From: an uncultured Clostridia bacterium
Lineage (GTDB): Bacteria; Bacillota; Clostridia; TANB77; CAG-508
Direction: 5' to 3'
Length of the DNA stretch: 48,625 bases
NCBI GenBank assembly: GCA_934157205.1
Contig: CAKPHJ010000008.1
Coordinates: 1 to 48,625 of the forward strand
The notes beneath the pieces were generated by a model that had not been told where the DNA came from, searched no databases, and saw only the letters and a list, made by a program, of their open reading frames with translations. Position numbers and translations under genes: made by a program. This document shows positions 16,931 to 25,902 of this stretch, one piece after another; positions within the stretch are counted from its first letter, which is position 1; the number at the start of each line of letters is the position of its first letter.

Positions 16931-18713
16931 ATGGAAAATTTTAAAAAAATTATCTCAATTAATGGCCCAGTTGTAATTGCAAGAGGGGAACAAGATTTTG
17001 CAATGCATGAAATGGTTTTAGTTGGAAACAGCAAATTATTGGGCGAAGTAATTAAATTAGAAAAAGATACAGTAACAATCCAAGTTTATGAAGAAACTGA
17101 TGGATTAAAAATAGGAGAAAATATTGTTTCCACAGGAAGTCCTTTATCTGTTGAATTAGGACCTCGGTTTAATAGGTAATATTTTTGATGGTATTCAAAG
17201 ACCTTTAAATACATTAAGAATGAAAACAGGAGATTTTATAACCAAAGGAACAACTGTAAAAAAATTGGATCCAAATAAAGAATGGAATTTTAAGCCTATT
17301 TTAAAAATTGGAGATAATATAAAATCTAACACTATAATTGGCGAAGTTGAAGAAACAAGTAGTGTAATAAATAAAATAATGGTTCCATTTGAAGTGGAAG
17401 GAAAAATTTTAGAAATTGCAAGACAAGGAAGATATACAGTTAATGATACAATAGCTAAAATTGCAACAAAAGAAGGTAAAATAGTAGAAATTACAATGGC
17501 ACAAAAATGGCCAGTAAGAAAACAAAGACCATACAAAAAAAGAACGGAAGTTAATGAATTATTATTTACTGGACAAAGAGTTGTAGACTCTATTTTTCCT
17601 ATTACAAAAGGTGGAACAGCAATGATTCCAGGAGGTTTTGGAACAGGCAAAACAATGCTTCAACATCAACTTGCAAAGTGGTGTGATGCAGACATAATAG
17701 TATATATTGGTTGTGGGGAAAGAGGAAATGAAATGACAGATGTTCTAGAGGAATTTCCAAAATTAGTTGACCCAAGAACAGGAAGACCTTTAATGGAAAG
17801 AACAGTACTTATTGCAAATACATCTAATATGCCTGTTGCAGCAAGAGAAGCGTCTATTTATACAGGAATAACTATTGCAGAATATTATAGAGATATGGGA
17901 TATAATGTAGCTGTTATGGCAGATTCAACATCTAGATGGGCAGAGGCTTTAAGAGAAATTTCAGGTAGACTAGAAGAAATGCCAGCAGAAGAAGGGTATC
18001 CATCTTATTTACCATCTAGACTTTCAGAATTTTATGGTAGAGCTGGTAAAACGCAAAGTTTTAATGGAACAACAGGAACAGTTACAATCATTGGGGCTGT
18101 ATCACCACAAGGTTCTGATTTTTCAGAGCCAGTAACACAAAATACAAAAAGATTTGTACATGTATTTTGGGCATTAAACAGAGAACTAGCTTATTCTAGG
18201 CATTATCCAGCTGTTAATTGGAATATAAGCTATAGTGAATATTTAAATTCATTACAAGATTGGTTTGAAGAAAATGTAAATGAAAAATTCAATGAATATA
18301 GACAAAGAATTGTAAAATTGCTAGAAGAAGAAAATGAATTATTAGAAATATCTAAGGTTGTTGGTCAAGATGTATTATCAGACAATAAAAAACTTATACT
18401 AGAGGTATGTAAAGCAATAAGAGTTGGTTTTTTACAACAAAATGCTATGAATAGCATAGATACATCGGTTTCTATAAAAAAGCAATTTAAAATGATGGAA
18501 TCAATATTATGCTTATATGACAATTCTTTAAAATTAATAGAACAATCTATACCTATATCTAAAATTAGAGAATTACATTTTTTTGAAGAATATGTAAAAT
18601 TAAAATTTAATATAGGAAATGATGAAAGTGAATTACAAAAATTCAATGAATTTAATAAAAAAATAAAATCTAAACTTAGAGCTTTGGAAGAAGAATACAA
18701 ACCATATATGTAA
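16931..18713 (+). CDS. ntpA: V-type ATPase catalytic subunit A, recoded at CGG
   Basis: Corrected length is 593 aa, normal for the family. It carries the N-terminal barrel (ISINGPVVIARGEQDFAMHE), the A-specific insert, Walker A GGFGTGKT at about residues 234-241, the catalytic GERGNEM and the conserved SRWAEALREISGRLEEMP. All nucleotide-binding parts lie after Pro78, where frame 0 meets CGG at 17165 and stops four codons later. A +1 step turns ELGP-R into ELGPGLIGNIFDGIQRPL, the exact family sequence. The subunit hydrolyses or makes ATP. Its synthesis depends entirely on the shift, and failure would give a useless 83-aa peptide. Confidence 0.93.
17165..17167 (+). other. In-frame CGG, +1 recoding site 5 (V-ATPase A)
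   Basis: CCT CGG TTT AAT AGG TAA in frame 0. Skipping C17165 gives CCT GGT TTA ATA GGT (Pro-Gly-Leu-Ile-Gly), the conserved GPGL segment. Confidence 0.88.
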
Positions 18714-18735
18714 AAATTTACAATTTTAAAATTAA

Positions 18736-18774
18736 GGTTGAAAAATAATTACAATATTTAATTCTTTTCCAACC
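18736..18774 (+). promoter_or_regulatory. Intra-operon hairpin between ntpA and ntpB
   Basis: GGTTG-AAAA (18736 on) can pair with TTTT-C-CAACC (ending 18774). There is no T-run after it. It may protect or process the mRNA between the two head subunits. Confidence 0.4.
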
Positions 18775-18806
18775 TGGTTTGTGTCTTAAGAAAGGAATGA
18801 TTAAAT

Positions 18807-20165
18807 ATGAAAACAGAATATTTAGGTTTAGAACAAATAAATGGTCCTTTAGTATATATAAAAACACCACAAGAACTTGCATTTGGTGAACAAGTTGAAC
18901 TTATACTAGAAAATGAAGAAAAAAGAATAGGAAATGTAATTACACTTAAAGAAGATATTGCTGTAATTCAAGTATATGAAGGAACTAATGGAATGAATGC
19001 AAAAGGTGTAAAAACTATATTAAAAGGTAAACCATTACAAATAAAACTATCAAAAGATATGTTAGGCAGATTTTTTGATGGAGCTGGAAGACCAATAGAT
19101 GGTTTAGGCGAAATTAAATCAAATATTGAAAGAGATATAAATGGTAGCCCAATAAATCCTATAGCTAGAAAATATCCTAGAAACTATATTGAAACAGGAA
19201 TTTCTGCAATAGATGGACTAATGACTTTAATAAGAGGGCAAAAATTACCTATATTTTCTGGTAGTGGTATTAACCATAATGATTTAACAGAAAAAATAAT
19301 AAGACAGGCAAATATAAAAGATAGTGAAAATTTTGCAATTGTTTTTGGACTAATGGGAGCAGAATATGAAACAGCAGAATTTTTCAAGAAAAGTTTTGAG
19401 GAAAATGGAATACTTTCTAAAGTTGTTACATTTCAAAATTTATCTAATGATCCAGCAATTGAAAGAATTTTAACACCTAAAGTAGCATTAACTTGTGCAG
19501 AATATTTAGCATTTGATTTAGATATGCAGGTATTGGTAATTTTAACAGATATGACAGCATATGCAGAAAGCTTAAGAGAAGTTTCAACATTAAAAGGGGA
19601 AATTCCAAGTAGAAAAGGATATCCTGGATATTTATACAGTGATTTAGCTTCTATATATGAAAGAGCTGGAATGATAAAAGGAAGAAAAGGTTCAATAACA
19701 CAAATACCAATACTTACAATGCCAAATGATGACATATCACATCCTATACCAGATATGACAGGTTATATAACAGAAGGACAAATAGTATTATCTCAAACAC
19801 TATATAAACAAGGAATAAATCCTCCTATAAATATTTTAGATTCTTTATCTAGACTTATGAAAGATGGAATAGGTAAAGAATATACAAGAGAAGACCATAA
19901 AGGACTTTCTGATCAACTTTTTTCATCATACTCAAAAGTACAAGATGTAAGAGCATTAGCAAAAGTATTAGGAGAGTCAGATTTATCTGAAACAGATAAA
20001 AAATATATTAAATTTGGTGATGAATTTGAACAAAAATTTATAAACCAGGGACAATATGAGTCAAGAACAATAAATGAAACTTTGGACTTAGCATGGGAAC
20101 TTTTAGACATATTGCCTGAAAGTGAATTAGACAAAATTGATAAAAGTAAAAGAGTAAAACAATAA
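18807..20165 (+). CDS. ntpB: V-type ATPase subunit B (regulatory)
   Basis: This 452-aa protein is homologous to subunit A but lacks Walker A; the loop reads PIFSGSGINHNDLTEKI, the B-type signature. Family motifs include FDGAGRPIDGLGEI, NPIARKYPRNYIETGISAID, EIPSRKGYPGYLYSDL and PDMTGYITEGQIVLS. It forms the non-catalytic half of the A3B3 head. It is intact without recoding, in contrast to its partner A. Ribosome site AAGAAAGGAATG precedes ATG 18807. Confidence 0.95.
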   Translation: MKTEYLGLEQINGPLVYIKTPQELAFGEQVELILENEEKRIGNVITLKEDIAVIQVYEGTNGMNAKGVKTILKGKPLQIKLSKDMLGRFFDGAGRPIDGLGEIKSNIERDINGSPINPIARKYPRNYIETGISAIDGLMTLIRGQKLPIFSGSGINHNDLTEKIIRQANIKDSENFAIVFGLMGAEYETAEFFKKSFEENGILSKVVTFQNLSNDPAIERILTPKVALTCAEYLAFDLDMQVLVILTDMTAYAESLREVSTLKGEIPSRKGYPGYLYSDLASIYERAGMIKGRKGSITQIPILTMPNDDISHPIPDMTGYITEGQIVLSQTLYKQGINPPINILDSLSRLMKDGIGKEYTREDHKGLSDQLFSSYSKVQDVRALAKVLGESDLSETDKKYIKFGDEFEQKFINQGQYESRTINETLDLAWELLDILPESELDKIDKSKRVKQ

Positions 20166-20187
20166 AGTAAAGAAGTGGTGAAATTTA

Positions 20188-20802
20188 GTGGATACTAGTG
20201 CAATACCAACAAAAAATAATTTAATGAGACTACAAGGCAAAATAAAACTTTCAGAACAAGGTCATGACTTATTAGAAAAAAAGAAATTTATTTTAACTGT
20301 TGAAAAGGGAAAATATGAACAAAAAAGAGAACAACTAAAAACACAATTAAAAGAAGATTTTGAAGTTGCATATAAAAAACTTATAAATGCATCTATTGAT
20401 ATTGGAATAGACGAACTAATAAATATATCTGAAGAAATAAAAATAGAAGATAGTGTAAATATAAAATATAAAACAGTAATGGGAGTTGAAATACCATCTA
20501 TAATATTTGAAGAACAAGATAATACACTACAATATGGATTATATGGAACAACAAGTGCAGTTGATGAAACTATAATAGAATTTAACAATATAAAGAAAAA
20601 AATAATTTTACTTGCCGAATTAGAAAATACAATATCGAGATTAAACAAAGCTATAAATAAAGTAACAACAAGGTCAAATGCATTAAAAGATATTATTATT
20701 CCAAATGATAAAAAAATAGAACATGAAATAAAAAATATACTAGAGGAACGTGAAAGAGAAGAATTTGCAAGACTAAAAATAATAAAAGGAAGAATGAATT
20801 AA
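20188..20802 (+). CDS. ntpD: V-type ATPase subunit D (central stalk)
   Basis: This 204-aa protein starts at GTG 20188. The signature NNLMRLQGKIKLSEQGHDLLEKK at the N-terminus (split here: NNLMRLQGKIKLSEQ then GHDLLEKKKF) and TRSNALKDIIIPN with IEHEIKNILEEREREEFARL at the C-terminus are those of the rotating shaft subunit, a long antiparallel coiled coil. It is the last gene of the ATPase operon. Confidence 0.93.
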   Translation: MDTSAIPTKNNLMRLQGKIKLSEQGHDLLEKKKFILTVEKGKYEQKREQLKTQLKEDFEVAYKKLINASIDIGIDELINISEEIKIEDSVNIKYKTVMGVEIPSIIFEEQDNTLQYGLYGTTSAVDETIIEFNNIKKKIILLAELENTISRLNKAINKVTTRSNALKDIIIPNDKKIEHEIKNILEEREREEFARLKIIKGRMN

Positions 20803-20863
20803 AACTATATATAGACCAAAAGTAGAAATACATAAGGTCATGCATAGTAGAAATTAAATGAAG

Positions 20864-20974
20864 TGAACCCCAATTATTAGACAAAAAAGTTTAATAAGGA
20901 GGGTTCATTTTATGTCTAAATATTCAAATGAATTTAAATTGGAAGTATATAATAAACAACATTGTGAATATTAA
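20864..20974 (+). mobile_element. IS3-family remnant (left end and first 20 codons of transposase orfA)
   Basis: TGAACCCCAATTATTAGAC at 20864 resembles the terminal repeat of IS3/IS150-type elements. It is followed by GGAGGG and a short frame from ATG 20912 (MSKYSNEFKLEVYNKQ), the usual start of the IS3-type helix-turn-helix OrfA. The frame stops at 20972-20974. No right end was found. It sits at the edge of the V-ATPase block and is followed by TGCACAGAAATT, a fragment of the dispersed repeat. The remaining gap to murE shows nothing else. Confidence 0.6.
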
Positions 20975-21093
20975 TGCACAGAAATTATGAATAGCAACAG
21001 TATAAATACAAAAATAAAATAATATAATTGTAGTAATAGACAAATAAAAAAAAAAGTTATATAATAGAACAAAAATAGAGAGGAATGAGGAAA

Positions 21094-22578
21094 ATGAATT
21101 TAAAAGAAATATTAGTAGGGCTTGAAAACCTTAAAGTTAAAGGAAATATAGAAAAAGATATAATAGGAATAGAAAATAATTCAAAAAATGTAAAAGAAGG
21201 CTTTTTATTTATAGCAATAAAAGGTTTTTCAGTAGATGGTCACAAATATATAGAAAATGCAATAGAAAATGGAGCTAGTGCAATTATGGTAGAAGAAGGC
21301 TATAACTTCATGCAATTAAATCTTCCAGAAAGTGTTACATTAATTGTTGCTCCAAATACTAGAATAGGATTAGCTATTTGTTCTGCAAATTTTTATGGCA
21401 ATCCATCAAAAAAGTTCAAACTAATAGGTGTAACAGGAACAAAAGGAAAAACTACTACAACATTTATGATAAAACAAATATTAGAAAAAGCTGGTAAAAA
21501 GGTTGGATTAATTGGTACTATTGCTACATATATAAACGGTAAAAAAATTAAAGATAGTGACAGAACAACTCCAGAAAGTTTAGAAATACAACAAACATTT
21601 GCGAAAATGGTAGAAGAAGGTGTAGAAGCAGTTGTAATGGAAGTTTCTTCACAAAGTTTAAAATTACATAGAGTAGATGGATGTAATTTTGATATTGTAT
21701 TATTCACTAATTTCTCAGAAGATCATATAAGTCCAAAAGAACATCCAGATATGCAAGATTATTTCAATTCAAAATTGAAATTATTTAAAATGTGTAAAAA
21801 TGGAATTGTAAATATAGATGATTTACATGGTTCAAAAATTCCAAATTTATTTCCAGAAAATAATATAACAACATATGGAATTGATAATTTTGCAGATGTT
21901 TTAGCAAGAGATATAACTATAACAAATTCATATGTAGACTTTAGAGTAAAAATAAAGGATAGAAGTGAAAGGGTTAAAACATGCATACCAGGAAGATTTA
22001 GTGTATATAATTCATTAGCAGCAATTTGTGTAGCACAAAAATTTGGAATAGATCCAGAAAGTGTAAAAGAAGCACTATTAGAAGTAAGAGTGCCTGGAAG
22101 ATCAGAATTAGTAGACAATAAAAGAGAATTACCAATTATGATAGATTATGCACATTCACCAGAAAGTTTAGAAAATATTTTACAAGCTGTTAAAAGTTAT
22201 ACAAGAGGAAAAGTAATATCTGTATTTGGATGTGGTGGAGACAGAGATACTGGAAAAAGACCTATAATGGGAGAAATATCAGGAAGAATAGCTGATTTTA
22301 CATTTATAACATCAGATAACCCAAGAACTGAAGATCCTAAAAAAATAGTAGAACAAATTGAAGAAGGAATGAAAAAAACTAAAGGAAAATACAAAGTGGT
22401 AGTAGACAGAGTTGAAGCAATAAAAGAAGCTATAAAGATGTGTACAAAAAGAGATATTATAGTTTTAGCTGGAAAAGGTCATGAACCTTATCAAGAAATA
22501 AATGGAGTAAAATACCCATTTGACGAAAGAATAATTGTAAATGATATAATATCACAATTAGATAAAAAAACAAAATAA
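21094..22578 (+). CDS. murE: UDP-MurNAc-tripeptide synthetase MurE
   Basis: This 494-aa cytosolic ligase adds the third amino acid to UDP-MurNAc-L-Ala-D-Glu. The ATP loop GTKGKTTTT is at about residue 114, with EVSSQSLKLHRV, TNFSEDHISPKEH and IDYAHSPESLENIL. The specificity motif DNPRTEDP is the DNPR form used by meso-diaminopimelate enzymes, so this cell wall is probably mDAP type. ATG 21094 is chosen because the GAGAGG site lies about 10 nt before it. ATG 21085 would be too close. In most clostridia murE directly follows the spoVD-type PBP; here a 10-kb block separates them. Confidence 0.95.
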   Translation: MNLKEILVGLENLKVKGNIEKDIIGIENNSKNVKEGFLFIAIKGFSVDGHKYIENAIENGASAIMVEEGYNFMQLNLPESVTLIVAPNTRIGLAICSANFYGNPSKKFKLIGVTGTKGKTTTTFMIKQILEKAGKKVGLIGTIATYINGKKIKDSDRTTPESLEIQQTFAKMVEEGVEAVVMEVSSQSLKLHRVDGCNFDIVLFTNFSEDHISPKEHPDMQDYFNSKLKLFKMCKNGIVNIDDLHGSKIPNLFPENNITTYGIDNFADVLARDITITNSYVDFRVKIKDRSERVKTCIPGRFSVYNSLAAICVAQKFGIDPESVKEALLEVRVPGRSELVDNKRELPIMIDYAHSPESLENILQAVKSYTRGKVISVFGCGGDRDTGKRPIMGEISGRIADFTFITSDNPRTEDPKKIVEQIEEGMKKTKGKYKVVVDRVEAIKEAIKMCTKRDIIVLAGKGHEPYQEINGVKYPFDERIIVNDIISQLDKKTK

Positions 22579-22615
22579 TCATTAAATAAATACAGGAGAA
22601 GAAAGGTTTGGTAAA

Positions 22616-23596
22616 ATGAGAATAGAAACATGCATGTTAATTATTGCATTTATAGTTGCAGTTATATTAGGATTTATTATTATACCAATATTAAAAAAAT
22701 TAAAAGTAGGGCAAATAGAAAGAGATGATGGACCACAATCTCATTTAAAAAAACAAGGCACACCAACAATGGGTGGCATTATAATGATATTAACTATGAT
22801 TTTAGTTGTTACAGGAGGATATATATTTTTAAATGCAAATGGATTAAACAATACTGCTAATAAATTAATTCCAATGCTTATATTAACAATTGGATTTGGT
22901 GTTATAGGTTTTATAGATGATTTTAAAAAATTAGTACTAAAAAATACAAAGGGGTTAAAACCAAGTTATAAAATGATTGGTTTGCTTGTAATATCTGTTA
23001 TTTATGTAATTTATTTAACACATGGATTACAAATAGGAACAGAAACTTATATACCAATTTTAAAAACATATATAAATTTACCAATTATTTTATACATTCC
23101 TTTTGCAATACTTGTAATTTTAGGCACAACTAATGCGGTTAATTTAACAGATGGAATAGATGGGCTTTCATCTAGCATATGTGCAATTATAGTTACATGT
23201 TTAACATTAATTGGAACAGCATTTGGAGTTACTGAAGTTTCAATATTTGGAAGCATTGTTATTGGAACAATATTAGGATTTTTAATGTTTAATTTACACC
23301 CAGCAAAAGTATTTATGGGAGATACAGGTTCACTTTTTTTAGGAGGTGTAATTTCTGCTTTAGCATTATATTTAAAAATGCCATTAATACTATTAGTAAT
23401 TGCTCTTATACCTGTTATTGAAACAATTTCAGTAATAATACAGGTTGCATATTTCAAAAAAACAGGAAAAAGATTTTTCAAAATGGCACCATTACATCAT
23501 CATTTTGAATTATTAGGTTGGAAAGAAAATAAAGTAGTTATAGTTTTTAGTTTAGTAACACTTGTATTATGCATTATTGGACTTAAAATAATATAA
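22616..23596 (+). CDS. mraY: Phospho-MurNAc-pentapeptide transferase MraY
   Basis: This 326-aa integral membrane enzyme has about ten TM helices. It transfers phospho-MurNAc-pentapeptide to undecaprenyl phosphate to make lipid I. Signatures are DDGPQSHLKKQGTPTMGG (about 38-55), FIDDFKK, NAVNLTDGIDGL, FMGDTGSLFLGG and the C-terminal PLHHHFELLGWKE. Length is normal for clostridia. Confidence 0.96.
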   Translation: MRIETCMLIIAFIVAVILGFIIIPILKKLKVGQIERDDGPQSHLKKQGTPTMGGIIMILTMILVVTGGYIFLNANGLNNTANKLIPMLILTIGFGVIGFIDDFKKLVLKNTKGLKPSYKMIGLLVISVIYVIYLTHGLQIGTETYIPILKTYINLPIILYIPFAILVILGTTNAVNLTDGIDGLSSSICAIIVTCLTLIGTAFGVTEVSIFGSIVIGTILGFLMFNLHPAKVFMGDTGSLFLGGVISALALYLKMPLILLVIALIPVIETISVIIQVAYFKKTGKRFFKMAPLHHHFELLGWKENKVVIVFSLVTLVLCIIGLKII

Positions 23597-23623
23597 ATAA
23601 CATAAGAAAGAAGGGAAGTAACT

Positions 23624-24762
23624 GTGACAAAAAAGAAAAAAGAAAAAAGTTTTTCAAGTTTTTTAAATAATCCTATAGATTTCACATTGTTAATAACAAT
23701 ATTATTGTTACTTTCAATAGGTTTAATAATGGTTTTATCAGCTAGTTCACCTTCTGCTTTAGCTGAAAGTGGAGATAGTTATTCATATTTTTCAAAACAA
23801 TTATTATTTGCTATTTTAGGTATAGTTGCAATGTTGTTTGTATCAAAAATTGATTATAGATTTTATCAAAAATTTTATAAACAATCATGGTGGATTGCAC
23901 TTATATTACTTATTTTGGTTTTAGTTGCAGGAAAAACTGTAAATGGTGCTAAAAGATGGATTTACGTTACTGAAACATTATCTTTTCAGCCATCAGAAAT
24001 TGTAAAATTATTGATGATAATTTTTTATGCTGGAATGCTTATGAAAGACAGAGACGAATTACCACATTATGGAAAAGGCTTTCTAAAACATATTTGTATG
24101 CTAGCACCAATAATTGGATTATTATTACTAGAACCTCATTTTAGTTCATCAATAGTTATTGTTGGAATTTGTAGTATTATGATGATAATGGCTGGATGTA
24201 AATTTTGGCATTTCTTGGCTACTGGTGGGGCAATAGGAGTTCCACGGAGTAATTGCACTTATTATATTTTCAGAATATAGACTACAAAGAGTTGTAACAT
24301 TTTTAGATCCATGGAAAGATGCTACAGGAGATGGTTGGCAAGTAATACAAAGTTTATATGCTATAGGTTCAGGAGGATTATTTGGTGCAGGTTTAGGAGA
24401 AAGTAAACAAAAATTTTTATATATTCCAGAACCACATAATGATTTTATATTTTCAATATTAGGAGAAGAGCTAGGTTTTGTTGGTTGTACAGCTGTTTTA
24501 ATATTGTTTGCAATATTTATATGGAGAGGAATATTAATAGCAATGAGAGCACCAGATATGTTTGGAAGTTTAATGGCTATTGGAATAACATCATTAGTAG
24601 CAATTCAAGTTATAATAAATGTTGCAGTTGTTACATCTTCAATGCCAGCAACAGGAATGCCTTTACCATTTTTTAGCTATCGGAGGAACGGCGTTATTTA
24701 TTTTATTATGTGAAATGGGAATATTATTAAATATATCAAGAGCAAGTGCGAAGAAAAGCTAG
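23624..24762 (+). CDS. ftsW: Septal peptidoglycan polymerase FtsW/SpoVE, recoded twice at CGG
   Basis: Corrected length is 378 aa from GTG 23624. This SEDS glycosyltransferase has about ten TM helices and polymerises lipid II with a class B PBP. Markers are IGLIMVLSASSPSA, NGAKRWIYV, SFQPSEIVKLLMI and LLLLEPHFSSSIVI. After Pro207 a CGG at 24245 breaks the frame; +1 gives VPGVIALIIFSEYRLQRVVT. Later parts are read in that frame, including DGWQVIQSLYAIGSGGLFG (start shown), EELGFVG and TGMPLPFFSY. At Tyr352 a second CGG at 24681 interrupts the FSYGG signature; another +1 gives FSYGGTALFILLCEMG to the stop at 24762. Two separate shifts are needed for one protein. Confidence 0.93.
24245..24247 (+). 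other. In-frame CGG, +1 recoding site 6 (FtsW first site)
   Basis: CCA CGG AGT AAT in frame 0. Skipping C24245 gives CCA GGA GTA ATT (Pro-Gly-Val-Ile). Confidence 0.87.
24681..24683 (+). other. In-frame CGG, +1 recoding site 7 (FtsW second site, FSYGG)
   Basis: AGC TAT CGG AGG in the running frame. Skipping C24681 gives AGC TAT GGA GGA (Ser-Tyr-Gly-Gly), the invariant SEDS signature. Confidence 0.88.
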
Positions 24763-24777
24763 AAAGGAATGAAAAAA

Positions 24778-25893
24778 TTGAAAGTAATTATAGCAGCTGC
24801 AGGTACAGCAGGACATATAAATCCAGGAATTGCAATTGCAAATAAAATAAAAAAAGAAGAAAAAAATTCTGAAATTATTTTTATAGGAACTACGAGAGGA
24901 CTAGAGAACGACTTAGTTCCTAGAGCTGGGTACAAATTAAAAACAATAGATGCATATGGATTAAGTAAAAAAATATCAATAGAAAATTTAAAAAAAATGT
25001 ATAAAACATATAAAGGTTTTGGAGAAGCAAAAAAAATTATAGAAGAATTCAAACCAGATATAGTTATTGGAACAGGTGGATATATATGTGGAGCTGTAAT
25101 TTCTTCAGCATATAAATTAAAAATTCCAACAATGCTTCATGAAAGCAATAGTTATCCAGGAAAAGCAGTAAAATTTTTAGCAAAAAAAACAAATACTATA
25201 TTAGTATCTTTTAATGATGCAATAAATAGAATAAAAAATGCTAAAAACATAGTTTGTACTGGAACTCCTGTTAAAATACAAAAACAAGATTATACTATAA
25301 ATAAAAAATTAGACATTATAAAAAAAGTAGGATTAAATGAAACAAAACCTATAATTTTAATTTTTGGAGGAAGCCAAGGAGCTCAAAAAATAAACCAAGC
25401 TGTTATTGAAATTGCTAAAAATAAATTAAACAAAGAATATCAAATAATTTTAGGTGCTGGTCCAAAACAATATGATATTATAAAAGAAGAATTGGAAAAC
25501 AACAATATAAATATAAACAATATACCAGGTATTAAAATATTACCATACATATATAATATGGAAGAAATTATGAATGTTTCAGATGTTATAGTTTCAAGAA
25601 GTGGTGCAATGACGATTACAGAAATTTCAAATTTAGGAAAACCTTCTATACTTATACCATTACCAAATGTTAGTCATAATCATCAATTATATAATGCTAA
25701 AGTTTTAGAAGAAATTAATGCAGCCAAAATTATACTTAATGACGAATTAAATTCTGAGGTTTTAAATAAAACAATTAAAAATATAGCATTAAATAAAAAT
25801 TTAATGGATCAAATGGGAAAAAATGCTTTAAAAGTATCATCTGTTAATGCTGAAGATAAAATTTACAACGAAATTAAAAAATTAGTAAAATAG
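24778..25893 (+). CDS. murG: UDP-GlcNAc:lipid I N-acetylglucosamine transferase MurG
   Basis: This 371-aa peripheral membrane GT-B enzyme converts lipid I to lipid II. Visible motifs are AAAGTAGHINPGIAIA (N-terminal glycine-rich loop), GTGGYICGAVISSA, HESNSYPGKAVK, FGGSQGAQKIN and SRSGAMTITEISNLGKPSILIPLP. The AGAAAGGAATG site fits TTG 24778 better than ATG 24769, which would almost touch it. It starts shortly after ftsW ends and closes the recognisable dcw part of the window (no murD, murC, ftsQ or ftsZ). Confidence 0.95.
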   Translation: MKVIIAAAGTAGHINPGIAIANKIKKEEKNSEIIFIGTTRGLENDLVPRAGYKLKTIDAYGLSKKISIENLKKMYKTYKGFGEAKKIIEEFKPDIVIGTGGYICGAVISSAYKLKIPTMLHESNSYPGKAVKFLAKKTNTILVSFNDAINRIKNAKNIVCTGTPVKIQKQDYTINKKLDIIKKVGLNETKPIILIFGGSQGAQKINQAVIEIAKNKLNKEYQIILGAGPKQYDIIKEELENNNININNIPGIKILPYIYNMEEIMNVSDVIVSRSGAMTITEISNLGKPSILIPLPNVSHNHQLYNAKVLEEINAAKIILNDELNSEVLNKTIKNIALNKNLMDQMGKNALKVSSVNAEDKIYNEIKKLVK

Positions 25894-25902
25894 GGGAAAA
25901 TT

